Source: Microbacterium hydrocarbonoxydans
GTDB taxonomy: Bacteria > Actinomycetota > Actinomycetes > Actinomycetales > Microbacteriaceae
Length of the DNA stretch: 64,000 nt
Assembly (NCBI RefSeq): GCF_000956475.1
Contig: NZ_JYJB01000009.1
Coordinates: 434,001-498,000 of the forward strand
Direction: 5' to 3'
The position numbers and the translations under genes are program-made. Positions within the stretch are counted from its first letter, which is position 1, and each line of letters opens with the position of its first letter. The notes beneath the pieces are model-generated. The model was not told the DNA's origin and did no database searches. It saw only the letters and a list, made by a program, of their open reading frames with translations. Positions 15,715 to 24,296 of this stretch are shown here, piece by piece.

Positions 15715-16704
15715 ATGACCACGACCGCCACTCTCACCGAGCGCTACATCGCCGCGACCGTCAAGAGCCTGAGGCCCGACGCGCAGGACGATGTCCGCGC
15801 CGAGCTCGGTGCCTCCATCGCCGATGCGATCGAAGCCAGGCTCGAGGCCGGTGAGTCGCCGACGGATGCCGAACGCGCCGTGCTCACCCAACTCGGCGAC
15901 CCGGGTATCCTCGCCGCAGGCTACGCCGAGCGTCCGCTCCATCTGATCGGCCCGCGCTTCTACCTGACCTGGTGGCGACTGCTGAAGCTCCTGCTGATGA
16001 TCGTCCCGGTCTGCGTCCTGGTCGCAGCGGCGCTGGGGCAGACGATCGCCGGCGCTCCCGTCGGCGAGATCATCGCCTCCGCGATCGTCGCCACCGGGGG
16101 AACGATCATCCACATCTGCTTCTGGACGACGCTCGTCTTCGTCGTGCTGGAGCGCACCGGCAACTCGACGTCGATCGACAAGTGGGATGTCGATCAACTG
16201 CCCGAGCTCACAGAGAACGGTCCAGGGCGCAACGAGCTGATCGGCTCGCTCGTCTTCCTGGGCCTGGCGGTCGGTGCTCTCGTCTGGGATCGGTTGCGCG
16301 GCTTCATCCCCGCAGAGACGCTTCCGATCCTGAACCCTGACCTGTGGCCATGGAGCATCGGGCTGCTGCTTCTGCTCATCGCGGCGGAGGCGGTCTTCGC
16401 GATCGTCATCTTCCGACGGGGCGGCTGGACGGTGGGGTTTGCAGTGGTGAACACCATCCTCGCGCTGGCGTTCCTCGCGTGGGTGCTCGTCCTCCTGCTG
16501 CGCGGCGAGCTCGTCAACCCCGACTTCCTCGCCTACGCCGTCACCGCCGGCGGTGATGGCTTCGCCGCGGGTGATGCCGAGGCGTCCGGCGAGGGCGGGA
16601 TCATGCGCATACTCGCAGTCGTCCTCGGGTTCGGCGTCGCGGCCGGCGTCGTGTGGGACATCGCCGACGGGTGGATCAAGACCGTCCGTCGGCGCCGGCC
16701 CTGA
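15715..16704 (+). CDS. HAAS/permease-prefix membrane protein
   Basis: 329 residues. The N-terminal segment (about 1-75; LTERYIAATVKSL, ELGASIADAIEARLE, LGDPGILAAGYA) is the HAAS/permease-prefix signature found next to PadR regulators. About six or seven hydrophobic segments follow, ending in a basic tail (VRRRRP). No catalytic motif is seen. Its expression is presumably controlled by the PadR gene immediately upstream. The function is unknown; HAAS proteins are thought to be membrane sensors or accessory subunits. Confidence 0.82.
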   Translation: MTTTATLTERYIAATVKSLRPDAQDDVRAELGASIADAIEARLEAGESPTDAERAVLTQLGDPGILAAGYAERPLHLIGPRFYLTWWRLLKLLLMIVPVCVLVAAALGQTIAGAPVGEIIASAIVATGGTIIHICFWTTLVFVVLERTGNSTSIDKWDVDQLPELTENGPGRNELIGSLVFLGLAVGALVWDRLRGFIPAETLPILNPDLWPWSIGLLLLLIAAEAVFAIVIFRRGGWTVGFAVVNTILALAFLAWVLVLLLRGELVNPDFLAYAVTAGGDGFAAGDAEASGEGGIMRILAVVLGFGVAAGVVWDIADGWIKTVRRRRP

Positions 16705-16781
16705 CGTCCCCTTCCGGAGAGTGCCGCCCACGACGGGCGGCACTCTCTCGCCTGCACCCGCCGAGGAATAGGCTGGACGCC

Positions 16782-17693
16782 GTGACCACAGCATCCGTCT
16801 CCGATCTGTTCGACCCCGAGGAGTGGGTGCTCGCACCCGGCGCCGAGGACTACACCGACATCACGGCGCACGTGTCGCACGACGGCGGCGTCGCCCGCAT
16901 CGCGTTCGACCGGCCCGAGGTGCGCAACGCCTTCCGTCCGCACACCGTCGATGAGCTCTACCGCGCTCTCGACATCGCCAGGCAGGATCCGCGGATCGGC
17001 GCCGTGCTTCTCACTGGCAACGGACCCAGCCCGAAGGACGGCGGCTGGGCGTTCTGCTCGGGCGGTGACCAGCGCATCCGCGGGCGCGACGGGTACAAGT
17101 ACTCGGACGAGGTCGATGCGGTGGCAGACCCTGCGCGCGCCGGCCGCCTGCACATCCTCGAGGTTCAGCGCCTCATCCGGTTCATGCCGAAGGTGGTCAT
17201 CGCGGTGATCCCCGGATGGGCAGCGGGCGGCGGCCACTCGCTGCACGTCGTGTGCGACCTGTCGATCGCCTCCGCTGAGGAGGCGCGGTTCAAGCAGACG
17301 GATGCCGACGTCGGCAGCTTCGACGCCGGATACGGCTCGGCATACATGGCTCGGCAGACGGGGCAGAAGATCGCGCGAGAGGTGTTCTTCCTCGCCGAGG
17401 AGTACTCCGCGCAGCGCGCCTATGAGATGGGCGCCGTGAACCGCGTGGTTCCGCACGCCGAGCTCGAGCGCGAGGCGCTGAAGACGGCCCGCACCGTGCT
17501 CACCAAGTCGCCCACGGCGATCCGCATGCTCAAGTTCGCCTTCAATGCGGTCGACGACGGCATGGTCGGGCAGCAGGTGTTCGCAGGTGAGGCGACCCGA
17601 CTCGCCTACGGCACCGACGAGGCTGTCGAAGGGCGCGATTCCTTCCTCGAGAAGCGCGCGCCGGACTGGTCGGCCTTCCCGTACCACTTCTGA
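16782..17693 (+). CDS. menB: 1,4-Dihydroxy-2-naphthoyl-CoA synthase
   Basis: 303 residues of the crotonase fold. The enzyme cyclises o-succinylbenzoyl-CoA in menaquinone synthesis. Diagnostic motifs are RPEVRNAFRPHTVDEL, WAFCSGGDQRIRGRDGYKY, WAAGGGHSLHVVCDLSIAS, DVGSFDAGYGSAYMARQTGQ and the C-terminal DWSAFPYHF. The GTG start at 16782 sits 7 nt after TAGGCT (16769-16774), so the mRNA is probably leaderless; longer frames would start inside the upstream gene. It is followed after 5 nt by menE. Confidence 0.95.
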   Translation: MTTASVSDLFDPEEWVLAPGAEDYTDITAHVSHDGGVARIAFDRPEVRNAFRPHTVDELYRALDIARQDPRIGAVLLTGNGPSPKDGGWAFCSGGDQRIRGRDGYKYSDEVDAVADPARAGRLHILEVQRLIRFMPKVVIAVIPGWAAGGGHSLHVVCDLSIASAEEARFKQTDADVGSFDAGYGSAYMARQTGQKIAREVFFLAEEYSAQRAYEMGAVNRVVPHAELEREALKTARTVLTKSPTAIRMLKFAFNAVDDGMVGQQVFAGEATRLAYGTDEAVEGRDSFLEKRAPDWSAFPYHF

Positions 17694-17698
17694 CCCTC

Positions 17699-18862
17699 AT
17701 GTCGATCGAGCTGCGACCCACGGATGCCGACGATCCCGAAGAGCTGCGCGCCGCTCTGGGGCGAGCCCTCGACGGCGGCCCGGCGCTCGGCTTCGGCATG
17801 GTGGGCGGGGAGCCTGAGAGCGTGCCTGACGGCACCGCCGTCGTGATCGCGACCTCCGGGTCGACCGGCATCCCGAAGCGGGTCGTGCTGAGCGGTGAGG
17901 CGCTGCGCGCCGGCGCCGAGGCGACGGCCGCGCGTATCGGCGCGGGCCGATGGCTGCTCGCGCTGCCCGCGAGCTACGTCGCCGGTCTCCAGGTGCTGGT
18001 GCGCTCGCTGCTGGCGGGCACGGAGCCCGCAGTGCTCGAGCAGCGGTTCTCCGCGGATGCCTTCGCCATGGCGACGCTGTCGATGCTCCGCCCGACCGCG
18101 GGCTCGGGCGGCGGTATCCCCGAGCTGTACACGTCGCTGGTGCCCGCGCAGCTCGCGACCCTCCTGGGTGCCGCAGACAGCGACGCGGTCCGCAGCTCGC
18201 TCTGCGCGTACCGTGCGATCCTCGTCGGCGGCCAGGCCCTGCCGGAGCCGCTGCGCGAACGGGCGGCGGAGCTCGGCGTGCGCCTCGTGCGCACCTACGG
18301 ATCGAGCGAGACGAGCGGCGGCTGCGTGTACGACGGAGTGCCCCTCGACACGGCCGCCGTCAAGGCCGTCGACGGGGAGCTGCGCATCGCCGGGCCCATG
18401 CTCGCCGACGGATACCTCGGCGACCCCGAGCTCACCGCCCGGGTGTTCGAGCGCGATGAGCACGGCATCCGCTGGTACCGAACCGGCGACCTGGGTCTCG
18501 TCGAAGACGGCATCGTGCGGGTGCACGGCCGGGCAGACAACGTCATCGTCTCCGGCGGCATCAACATCTCGCTCGACCGGGTCGAGCGGATCGTGCGGCG
18601 CGTGCCGGGCCTCACCGACGCCGTCGTGATCCCGGTCGCCGACGCGCGATGGGGCGAAGCGTCGGTCATCGTGGCGCCTCGAGGTGAGGCTCTGCGGCGC
18701 AGCGAGGCCGAACAGCTCGCGCACGCTCGCGACGCGGTCGCCGAAGAGCTCGGCAAGCCCGCGCGGCCCGCGCGGCTGATCCTCGTCGACGAACTCGACA
18801 CCCTCCCGTCCGGCAAACCCGATCGCGAGGCGATCCGCCGGGCGGTGGCAGAGCTCCACTGA
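17699..18862 (+). CDS. menE: o-Succinylbenzoate-CoA ligase (compact form)
   Basis: 387 residues of the acyl-adenylate-forming family, activating o-succinylbenzoate with CoA for MenB. The AMP-binding P-loop is TSGSTGIPK (52-60), followed by YGSSETSGGCVY, YRTGDLG and the C-terminal PSGKPDR with the catalytic lysine. It is about 70-100 residues shorter than many MenE proteins, lacking much of the N-terminal subdomain, as is usual for the actinobacterial form. It sits directly behind menB in one operon. Confidence 0.92.
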   Translation: MSIELRPTDADDPEELRAALGRALDGGPALGFGMVGGEPESVPDGTAVVIATSGSTGIPKRVVLSGEALRAGAEATAARIGAGRWLLALPASYVAGLQVLVRSLLAGTEPAVLEQRFSADAFAMATLSMLRPTAGSGGGIPELYTSLVPAQLATLLGAADSDAVRSSLCAYRAILVGGQALPEPLRERAAELGVRLVRTYGSSETSGGCVYDGVPLDTAAVKAVDGELRIAGPMLADGYLGDPELTARVFERDEHGIRWYRTGDLGLVEDGIVRVHGRADNVIVSGGINISLDRVERIVRRVPGLTDAVVIPVADARWGEASVIVAPRGEALRRSEAEQLAHARDAVAEELGKPARPARLILVDELDTLPSGKPDREAIRRAVAELH

Positions 18863-18904
18863 CACACCGACTCGGACCCGAGTCGCAGGATGCCAGGATG
18901 GAAC

Positions 18905-19696
18905 ATGGCCTCGTACACGCACGGACACCACGAATCCGTCCTCCGCTCGCACAACGTCCGCGACATCTCGAACTCCGCCGAGTACCTTCGCCCGTTCCTC
19001 ACTGCGACCACGAGCCTCCTCGATGTCGGCGCCGGCCCCGGCTCGATCACGGTCGACTTCGCGAGCGTCGTCGGGCATGTCACAGCGACCGAGATCGATG
19101 AGAACGCGCTCTCCCTCTCCCGTTCCCTCGCCGAGCAGCGTGGTGCGACGAACATCGACTTCTCGGTCGAGGACGTGCACGCGCTGAGCTTCGCAGACGA
19201 CAGCTTCGACGTCGCGCATGCTCATCAGGTGCTGCAGCACGTCGCTGATCCGGTGCAGGCGCTGCGGGAGATGCGGCGTGTGACCGTGCCCGGAGGCATC
19301 GTCGCCGCACGCGACGCGGACTATGCGGGGTTCATCTGGTTCCCGTTGCTGCCCGAGCTCGACCGGTGGCTCGACCTCTACCGTCGTGCGGCCAGGGCGA
19401 ACGGAGGGGAGCCGGATGCCGGTCGGCGCCTGCTGGCGTGGGCTCGAGCCGCCGGGTTCGACGACGTCACGGTCACGGCATCCACCTGGTGCTACGCCAC
19501 CCCCGAAGAGCGCAGCTGGTGGGGCGGCATGTGGGCCGACCGCATCCTCCAATCCGCTCTCGCGCGGCAGCTGCTCGACAGCGGCATGGCGACGGATGCC
19601 GAGCTGCGCGAGATCAGCGACGCCTGGAGGCGCTGGGCCGACGACGGCGACGGCTGGTACCTCGTGCCGCACGGCGAGATCGTCGCCCGCGCCTGA
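18905..19696 (+). CDS. SAM-dependent methyltransferase (class I)
   Basis: 263 residues. Rossmann motif I is LLDVGAGPGSITVDFA, motif II is the acidic VTATEIDENAL, and later come HAHQVLQHVADPVQALREM and RVTVPGGIVAARD. The UbiE/COQ5-like pattern next to menBE makes a quinone C-methylation role tempting. However, the protein resembles generic methyltransferases (N-terminus THGHHESVLRSH), so the substrate is unassigned. The start at 18905 (GGATGG upstream) is preferred over 18890, but both are possible. Confidence 0.82.
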   Translation: MASYTHGHHESVLRSHNVRDISNSAEYLRPFLTATTSLLDVGAGPGSITVDFASVVGHVTATEIDENALSLSRSLAEQRGATNIDFSVEDVHALSFADDSFDVAHAHQVLQHVADPVQALREMRRVTVPGGIVAARDADYAGFIWFPLLPELDRWLDLYRRAARANGGEPDAGRRLLAWARAAGFDDVTVTASTWCYATPEERSWWGGMWADRILQSALARQLLDSGMATDAELREISDAWRRWADDGDGWYLVPHGEIVARA

Positions 19697-19755
19697 CCGC
19701 GGGATACATCTCCGGGCGGATGCCGCGGCATCCGCCCGTCACGTAGCGTGGGGGA

Positions 19756-20958
19756 GTGATCCGGCCGCTCTCTCGCACGGCGCTCGTGCTCGACATCGTC
19801 GGCGCAGCGCTGCTCTTCCTCGTCTTCACCCCGATGTCGATCGTGTTCTACGGGCACGGAACCGGAGGAGCCGAGACTCAGGCAGTCGCCGTCGCGGCGC
19901 TCGTGGTGGCGAGCATCCTGATGACCGGCGGTGTCGCGATCGGACGACTCGCGCCCGGACTCGCGCTCGCCGCGGCCTGGGCCGGAGCCGTTCTGCAGAT
20001 GCTCGCAGGCTTCGGCCCGGTGCCGGTCGACTTCGCCATCCTGCTCGTGCTGTACGCCACCTCCGCGTGGGGATCGAGAGCCGTGCTGTGGTGGGGGTTC
20101 GGGTCGACGATCGTCGGTGCGCTGGTCGCGACCGTGTACATCTACTTCGTCAACGGGCTCGCGTCGACGGCGAGCACGGGCTGGGAGCAGCTGAGCGCGG
20201 GAGTGCTGCTGCTGTTCGTCTCGGTCCTCGCCCTGGGGTTCGCCTGGGTGAGCGGTCTGCTCTGGCGGGTCGTGCTGCGTGCGCGCCGCACCAAGGCGGC
20301 GCAGCTGCAGGCCGAAGCCCTCGCGGCTGAGGAGCAGGAGCGCGTGCGCATCGCGCGCGACATGCACGACATCGTCGCGCACTCGCTCGCCGTCGTGATC
20401 GCGCAGGCCGACGGCGCCCGGTACGCCGCGGCTGCGAAGCCCGAGATGGCGACCGAGGCGCTCGGCACGATCGCGCAGACCGCCCGCTCGGCGCTGTCGG
20501 ACGTGCGGCTGCTGCTCACGCAGCTGCGGCATCGCCAGGGCGACGGCCCGCAGCCCACGCTCGCCGATCTCGAGACGCTGTTCGCGCAGGTGCGGCAGGC
20601 GGGAGTCGAGCCGCGCATCACGGTCGACCCGATGCCCCCAGGCGAGCCGCCGGGCGCGATCCAGCTCGCCGTCTACCGGATCCTCCAGGAGGCGCTGACC
20701 AACGCGATCCGTCACGGCGACGGGTCCGTCGACGTGAGGCTGAGCTGGCTGCCCGACCGGGTCGAGATCGAGGTGGCCAATCGCATCGGCGCCACGGCTC
20801 AGCCGTCGTCATCCGGGCATGGCCTGATCGGCATGCGCGAACGCGCTCAGCTCGTGGGCGGTAGCCTTCATGCGGGGCAGGAGGGTGAGGCGTTCCTCGT
20901 CCGCGCCTCCCTGCCCATCTCCACCTCTCCCTCCTCAGGAACCGGAACCCCCGTATGA
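19756..20958 (+). CDS. NarL-type sensor histidine kinase
   Basis: 400 residues. There are about four or five N-terminal membrane helices, then a HisKA_3 dimerisation domain with phospho-acceptor H204 (IARDMHDIVAHSL) and a HATPase domain with LQEALTNAIRHG and GHGLIGMRERAQLVGGSL. There is no recognisable extracellular sensor, so it probably senses through the membrane part. GTG at 19756 follows TAGCGT (19744-19749) by 6 nt, suggesting a leaderless start. Its stop overlaps the ATG of the response regulator (ATGA), so the pair is co-translated. Confidence 0.92.
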   Translation: MIRPLSRTALVLDIVGAALLFLVFTPMSIVFYGHGTGGAETQAVAVAALVVASILMTGGVAIGRLAPGLALAAAWAGAVLQMLAGFGPVPVDFAILLVLYATSAWGSRAVLWWGFGSTIVGALVATVYIYFVNGLASTASTGWEQLSAGVLLLFVSVLALGFAWVSGLLWRVVLRARRTKAAQLQAEALAAEEQERVRIARDMHDIVAHSLAVVIAQADGARYAAAAKPEMATEALGTIAQTARSALSDVRLLLTQLRHRQGDGPQPTLADLETLFAQVRQAGVEPRITVDPMPPGEPPGAIQLAVYRILQEALTNAIRHGDGSVDVRLSWLPDRVEIEVANRIGATAQPSSSGHGLIGMRERAQLVGGSLHAGQEGEAFLVRASLPISTSPSSGTGTPV

Positions 20959-21590
20959 TCCGAGTCGTGCTCGTCGATGACCAGGCGCTCTTCCGTGCCG
21001 GCGTGCGGATGCTGGTCGCATCGCAGCCCGACCTCGACGTCGTCGGCGAGGCCGGCGACGGGCGCGAGGCGATCGACGTGGTGCGATCCACGCGGCCGGA
21101 CGTCGTGCTCATGGACATCCGGATGCCGGTGATGGACGGCCTCACGGCCACCACGCAGATCCTCGCCGAGCCGGAGCCGCCGCGCATCGTCATGCTGACG
21201 ACGTTCGATCTCGACGAGGCTGCGGCGCGCGCGATCCGACAGGGGGCGAGCGGCTTCCTCCTCAAGGACGCCGACCCCGAGTTCCTTCTCGCGGCGATCC
21301 GCACGGTGAACTCCGGCTCGAGCGTGATCGCGGCATCCGCCACCCGCGAGCTCTTCCAGCACTTCGCCGAGGCGCCGAAGCCCGTGCCCGATCGCTACTC
21401 CGCCCTCACCGAGCGTGAGCGCGAGATCTTCGCGCTGGCTGCTCGAGGTCTGTCGAACTCCGAGATCGCCGCGCGGGAGTACCTCAGCGAGGCGACCGTG
21501 AAGACGCACATCAGTCGCATCCTCACCAAGCTCGCTCTCCGTGACCGCGTGCAGCTGGTCGTCTTCGCCTTCGAGCACGGGCTCGCCTGA
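20955..21590 (+). CDS. NarL/FixJ-type response regulator
   Basis: 211 residues. The receiver domain has acidic pocket VDD, phospho-acceptor D54 (VVLMDIRMPVMDG) and KDA lysine (FLLKDADPE). The LuxR-type HTH covers about 145-208 (LTEREREIFALAARGLSNSE, EATVKTHISRILTKLALRDR). It is the cognate partner of the kinase whose gene overlaps it by 4 nt. Target genes cannot be read from the window. Confidence 0.95.
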   Translation: MIRVVLVDDQALFRAGVRMLVASQPDLDVVGEAGDGREAIDVVRSTRPDVVLMDIRMPVMDGLTATTQILAEPEPPRIVMLTTFDLDEAAARAIRQGASGFLLKDADPEFLLAAIRTVNSGSSVIAASATRELFQHFAEAPKPVPDRYSALTEREREIFALAARGLSNSEIAAREYLSEATVKTHISRILTKLALRDRVQLVVFAFEHGLA

Positions 21591-21610
21591 GGCAGGGCTT
21601 CCGTTCGGGC

Positions 21611-22489
21611 TCACCTCGCAGCGGGCGACGCTCGCAGCAGCTCGAGCAGGGCGCGCGTCGCATACGTGGGTTCGGTGCGCCATGCGATGCCGAGGCGTGA
21701 GCGGGCGCCCGGAGCTCCGATCGGCACGGCCCGCACGCCGGTCCAGCCGGCGCAGGTCGTCTCGCTGACGATGCCGACGCCGAGGCCGCGGGTCGCGAGC
21801 ATCTCCACGAAGGACGGCGTCGACACCTCCCACCGGGGCGCGACCGTCCGTCCGCTCGCGGCGAGCAGGGCGTCCAGCGCGGTGCGCGCGCCGGTGCCGG
21901 AGGGCAGCGCGATGAGGTCGGCGTCGAGGAGCTCCATGGGGCGGATGCTGTGCCGCGCCGCCCACGGGTGGTGCGGCGCGACCACGGCGACGAGTGCATC
22001 ATCGAACACGACCCTCGTCTCGAGGCCCTCGGGGACCCCCTCGGTCCAGGCGGCGACGGCGACGTCGCTCTCGCCCCGCGACAACGCGGACAGGAGCTGT
22101 TCCGAGGTGCCTTCGTGCAAGCGGATGTCGAGGCCCGGATGGGCCTCATGCAACGATGCGAGGGCATCGAAGAGCGAGGGCCAGGCGAGTCCCGAGACTG
22201 TCCCCACTCGCAGCGAGCCGATGACCAGTCCGCGAAGATCGTCGGCCGCTGCTCGCACCTCGCCGACGGCCGACAACGCGGCTCTGACGACAGGCAGGAG
22301 CCTCTCGCCGTCGGCGGTGAGGGCGGCTCGCCGTGCGCTCCGATCGAACAGGGTGACCCCGAGCTCACGCTCGAGCTTCTGCACCTGGGCGCTCACGCCG
22401 GACTGGCTCACGTGCACGCTGTCGGCCGCCGCGGTGAAGGATCCGTGGTCGACGACGGCGAGGAAGTAGTGCAGTTGATGAAGTTCCAT
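21611..22489 (-). CDS. LysR family transcriptional regulator
   Basis: 292 residues. The N-terminal winged helix is MELHQLHYFLAVVDHGSFTA, then VHVSQSGVSAQVQKLERELG and TLFDRSARRAALT. The effector-binding domain follows (about 90-292). ATG at 22489 begins the canonical LysR N-terminus; upstream in-frame residues are not conserved. It is divergent from the AhpD-like gene at 22576, the usual LysR arrangement, so it probably controls that pair. An inverted repeat at 22508-22535 lies in the gap. Confidence 0.92.
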   Translation of the reverse strand: MELHQLHYFLAVVDHGSFTAAADSVHVSQSGVSAQVQKLERELGVTLFDRSARRAALTADGERLLPVVRAALSAVGEVRAAADDLRGLVIGSLRVGTVSGLAWPSLFDALASLHEAHPGLDIRLHEGTSEQLLSALSRGESDVAVAAWTEGVPEGLETRVVFDDALVAVVAPHHPWAARHSIRPMELLDADLIALPSGTGARTALDALLAASGRTVAPRWEVSTPSFVEMLATRGLGVGIVSETTCAGWTGVRAVPIGAPGARSRLGIAWRTEPTYATRALLELLRASPAAR

Positions 22490-22507
22490 ATCTGAGAACG
22501 ATGATAG

Positions 22508-22535
22508 CCATCCGAACCAGCTGTTGGACAGATGG
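22508..22535. promoter_or_regulatory. Possible LysR-binding inverted repeat
   Basis: Arms CCATC (22508-22512) and GATGG (22531-22535) flank a partly symmetric centre containing CAGCTG, in the gap between the divergent LysR and AhpD-like genes. Position fits a LysR site, but the symmetry is modest. Confidence 0.35.
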
Positions 22536-22575
22536 AAACGCACGAGGGAGTCTGGTGAAGACGAAAGGAGGAGTC

Positions 22576-23070
22576 ATGAACTCCGCACCCGCCGACCCGG
22601 CTCCCACTGTTCCCGTACTCGTCCGTCTGGACTTCGACACGACCGCGCCCCGCTTCTCCACAGCGCTCTCGCATCTCGACAACGCCGCCACGGCTGAGCT
22701 CGACAGGGCGGGGATCGATCGACTCCTGCGCGAGCTCGTCCGCATCCGCGCCTCACAGCTGAACGGCTGCAGCTACTGCGTCGATCTGCATACGACCGAC
22801 GCGCTGACGGCGGGCGAGAACGCCCGCAGACTGGCCGCGGTCGCCGTGTGGCGTGAATCGCCCGTGTTCACAGCGCGGGAGCGAGCCGCTCTCGCACTGA
22901 CCGAGTCCATCACCCGGGCCGCCGAGACCCACGTTCCGGATGCGGACTGGCGGGTCGCCTCCGCCGTCTTCTCGCCCGAGGAACTCGGCGCCCTGGTGTC
23001 GCTCATCGTCGTGATCAACGCGTGGAACGCCGTGGGCGTCTCCACCCGGACCTGGACGGTGTCACTGTGA
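22576..23070 (+). CDS. Carboxymuconolactone decarboxylase/AhpD-like protein
   Basis: 164 residues. The redox motif C65-S-Y-C68 with H72 (NGCSYCVDLHTTDA) and helices LRELVRIRASQL define the CMD/AhpD family, whose members act as alkylhydroperoxidase-type peroxidases. ATG at 22576 has a strong Shine-Dalgarno (AAAGGAGGAG). Its stop overlaps the GTG of the SnoaL-like gene (GTGA). Divergent LysR control is likely, which fits an oxidative or electrophile stress response, though that is inference. Confidence 0.88.
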   Translation: MNSAPADPAPTVPVLVRLDFDTTAPRFSTALSHLDNAATAELDRAGIDRLLRELVRIRASQLNGCSYCVDLHTTDALTAGENARRLAAVAVWRESPVFTARERAALALTESITRAAETHVPDADWRVASAVFSPEELGALVSLIVVINAWNAVGVSTRTWTVSL

Positions 23071-23435
23071 GCGACGCGTCTGTCGATGCGCTGCGGGACG
23101 ACACTCGCCGGGCCGCGACGATCTACTTCGACGCCTGGCGGGAGCGCGACTTCGGCCTGCTGCGCACGGTCCTCGCGGAGGACGTGCAGTTCTCGGGCGT
23201 GTTCGGTGACGCCGACGGGGTCGAGGACTGCATCGCCGGGCTGGAGGGGATGGCCGACTCCGTGATGGAGACCCTGCGGCTCACCCGGCGAATCGTCGAG
23301 GGACCCGACGCGATGACCTGGTTCGATCTCGTCGCCCGGAACGGTGCGATCGTGCCCACCGTGAACTGGAGCCATGTCGAAGGCGGGCTGATCACGCGAA
23401 TCCGCGTCGTGTTCGACCCGCGCCCGCTGCTGTGA
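23067..23435 (+). CDS. SnoaL/NTF2-like protein
   Basis: 122 residues with the NTF2-like cone-fold pattern: helix RAATIYFDAWRERDFGLLRT, then ADGVEDCIAGLEGM and strands ending ITRIRVVFDPRP. GTG at 23067 overlaps the stop of the AhpD-like gene by 4 nt, so it is co-translated with it. NTF2-like proteins include isomerases, hydrolases and ligand binders; no specific activity can be assigned. Confidence 0.72.
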   Translation: MSDASVDALRDDTRRAATIYFDAWRERDFGLLRTVLAEDVQFSGVFGDADGVEDCIAGLEGMADSVMETLRLTRRIVEGPDAMTWFDLVARNGAIVPTVNWSHVEGGLITRIRVVFDPRPLL

Positions 23436-23534
23436 GGGGAGCGGATGCCGCGCCGCCGGATCATCCCTGAGATGTAGTCGGATGCTCCGCCAGGGCGACG
23501 CGCCGCGGCATCCGCTCTCCGTAGCGTCGATGTC

Positions 23535-24296
23535 ATGGAGATCACGACCACCGACCTCGGGCTCGCCGCCCGCGTCCAGCACCTGAAGAAGACCTACGGC
23601 ACGGGCGAAGGCACCGTGCATGCCCTCGACGACGTGAGCGTCGGCATCCGGCGAGGTCAGTTCACGGCGATCATGGGACCGTCGGGCTCCGGCAAGTCGA
23701 CCCTCATGCACATCATGGCGGGACTCGACAGTCCGAGCGAGGGGCGCGCGTGGATCGGCGACACCGAGATCACGGGGCTCGGCGACCTCGATCTGACGAT
23801 CCTTCGTCGCCGCCGCGTCGGCTTCATCTTCCAGGCGTTCAATCTCGTGCCCACTCTCACGGCGATGGGGAACATCATGCTGCCCTTCGAGCTCGACGGC
23901 CGGCGCCCGAGTGCGATCGAGAAGGCCCGCATCGACGGCCTGGTCGAGTCGCTCGGTCTCGGCTCGCGCCTCGAGCACCGCCCGCATCAGCTCTCCGGCG
24001 GCCAGCAGCAGCGCGTCGCGATCGCCCGCGCCCTCGCCACCGCGCCCGACCTCGTCTTCGCCGACGAGCCCACCGGCAACCTCGACTCGAAGACCGGCCG
24101 GGAGGTGCTGCGTCTGCTCGCCGAGGCGAGCCGCGATCACGGGCAGTCCATCGCGATGGTCACGCACGACGCGATCGCCGCCAGCCACGCCGATCGTGTG
24201 CTGTTCCTCGGGGATGGCCGCATCGTCGCCGACCACCCGCGTCAGAGCGCCGAGGAGATCTCGGCGTACATGCTCGCGGCGGAGGTGGCGGCGTGA
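23535..24296 (+). CDS. ABC transporter ATP-binding protein (MacB/LolD type)
   Basis: 253 residues. Walker [10 protein letters not shown] (48-56), Q-loop [15 protein letters not shown], signature [15 protein letters not shown], Walker [14 protein letters not shown] and the switch His in MVTHD. The NLDSKTG box is typical of MacB/LolD/FtsE-type ATPases working with FtsX-like permeases, as here. ATG at 23535 lies 7 nt after TAGCGT (23522-23527), so the mRNA is probably leaderless. Its stop overlaps the permease start. Confidence 0.95.
   Translation: MEITTTDLGLAARVQHLKKTYGTGEGTVHALDDVSVGIRRGQFTAIMGPSGSGKSTLMHIMAGLDSPSEGRAWIGDTEITGLGDLDLTILRRRRVGFIFQAFNLVPTLTAMGNIMLPFELDGRRPSAIEKARIDGLVESLGLGSRLEHRPHQLSGGQQQRVAIARALATAPDLVFADEPTGNLDSKTGREVLRLLAEASRDHGQSIAMVTHDAIAASHADRVLFLGDGRIVADHPRQSAEEISAYMLAAEVAA

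Noticed and set aside
18905..19696. Calling the methyltransferase MenG/UbiE because it follows menB-menE
   Set aside because: Its motifs are generic class I and it lacks UbiE-specific segments that I would expect; position alone is not enough.
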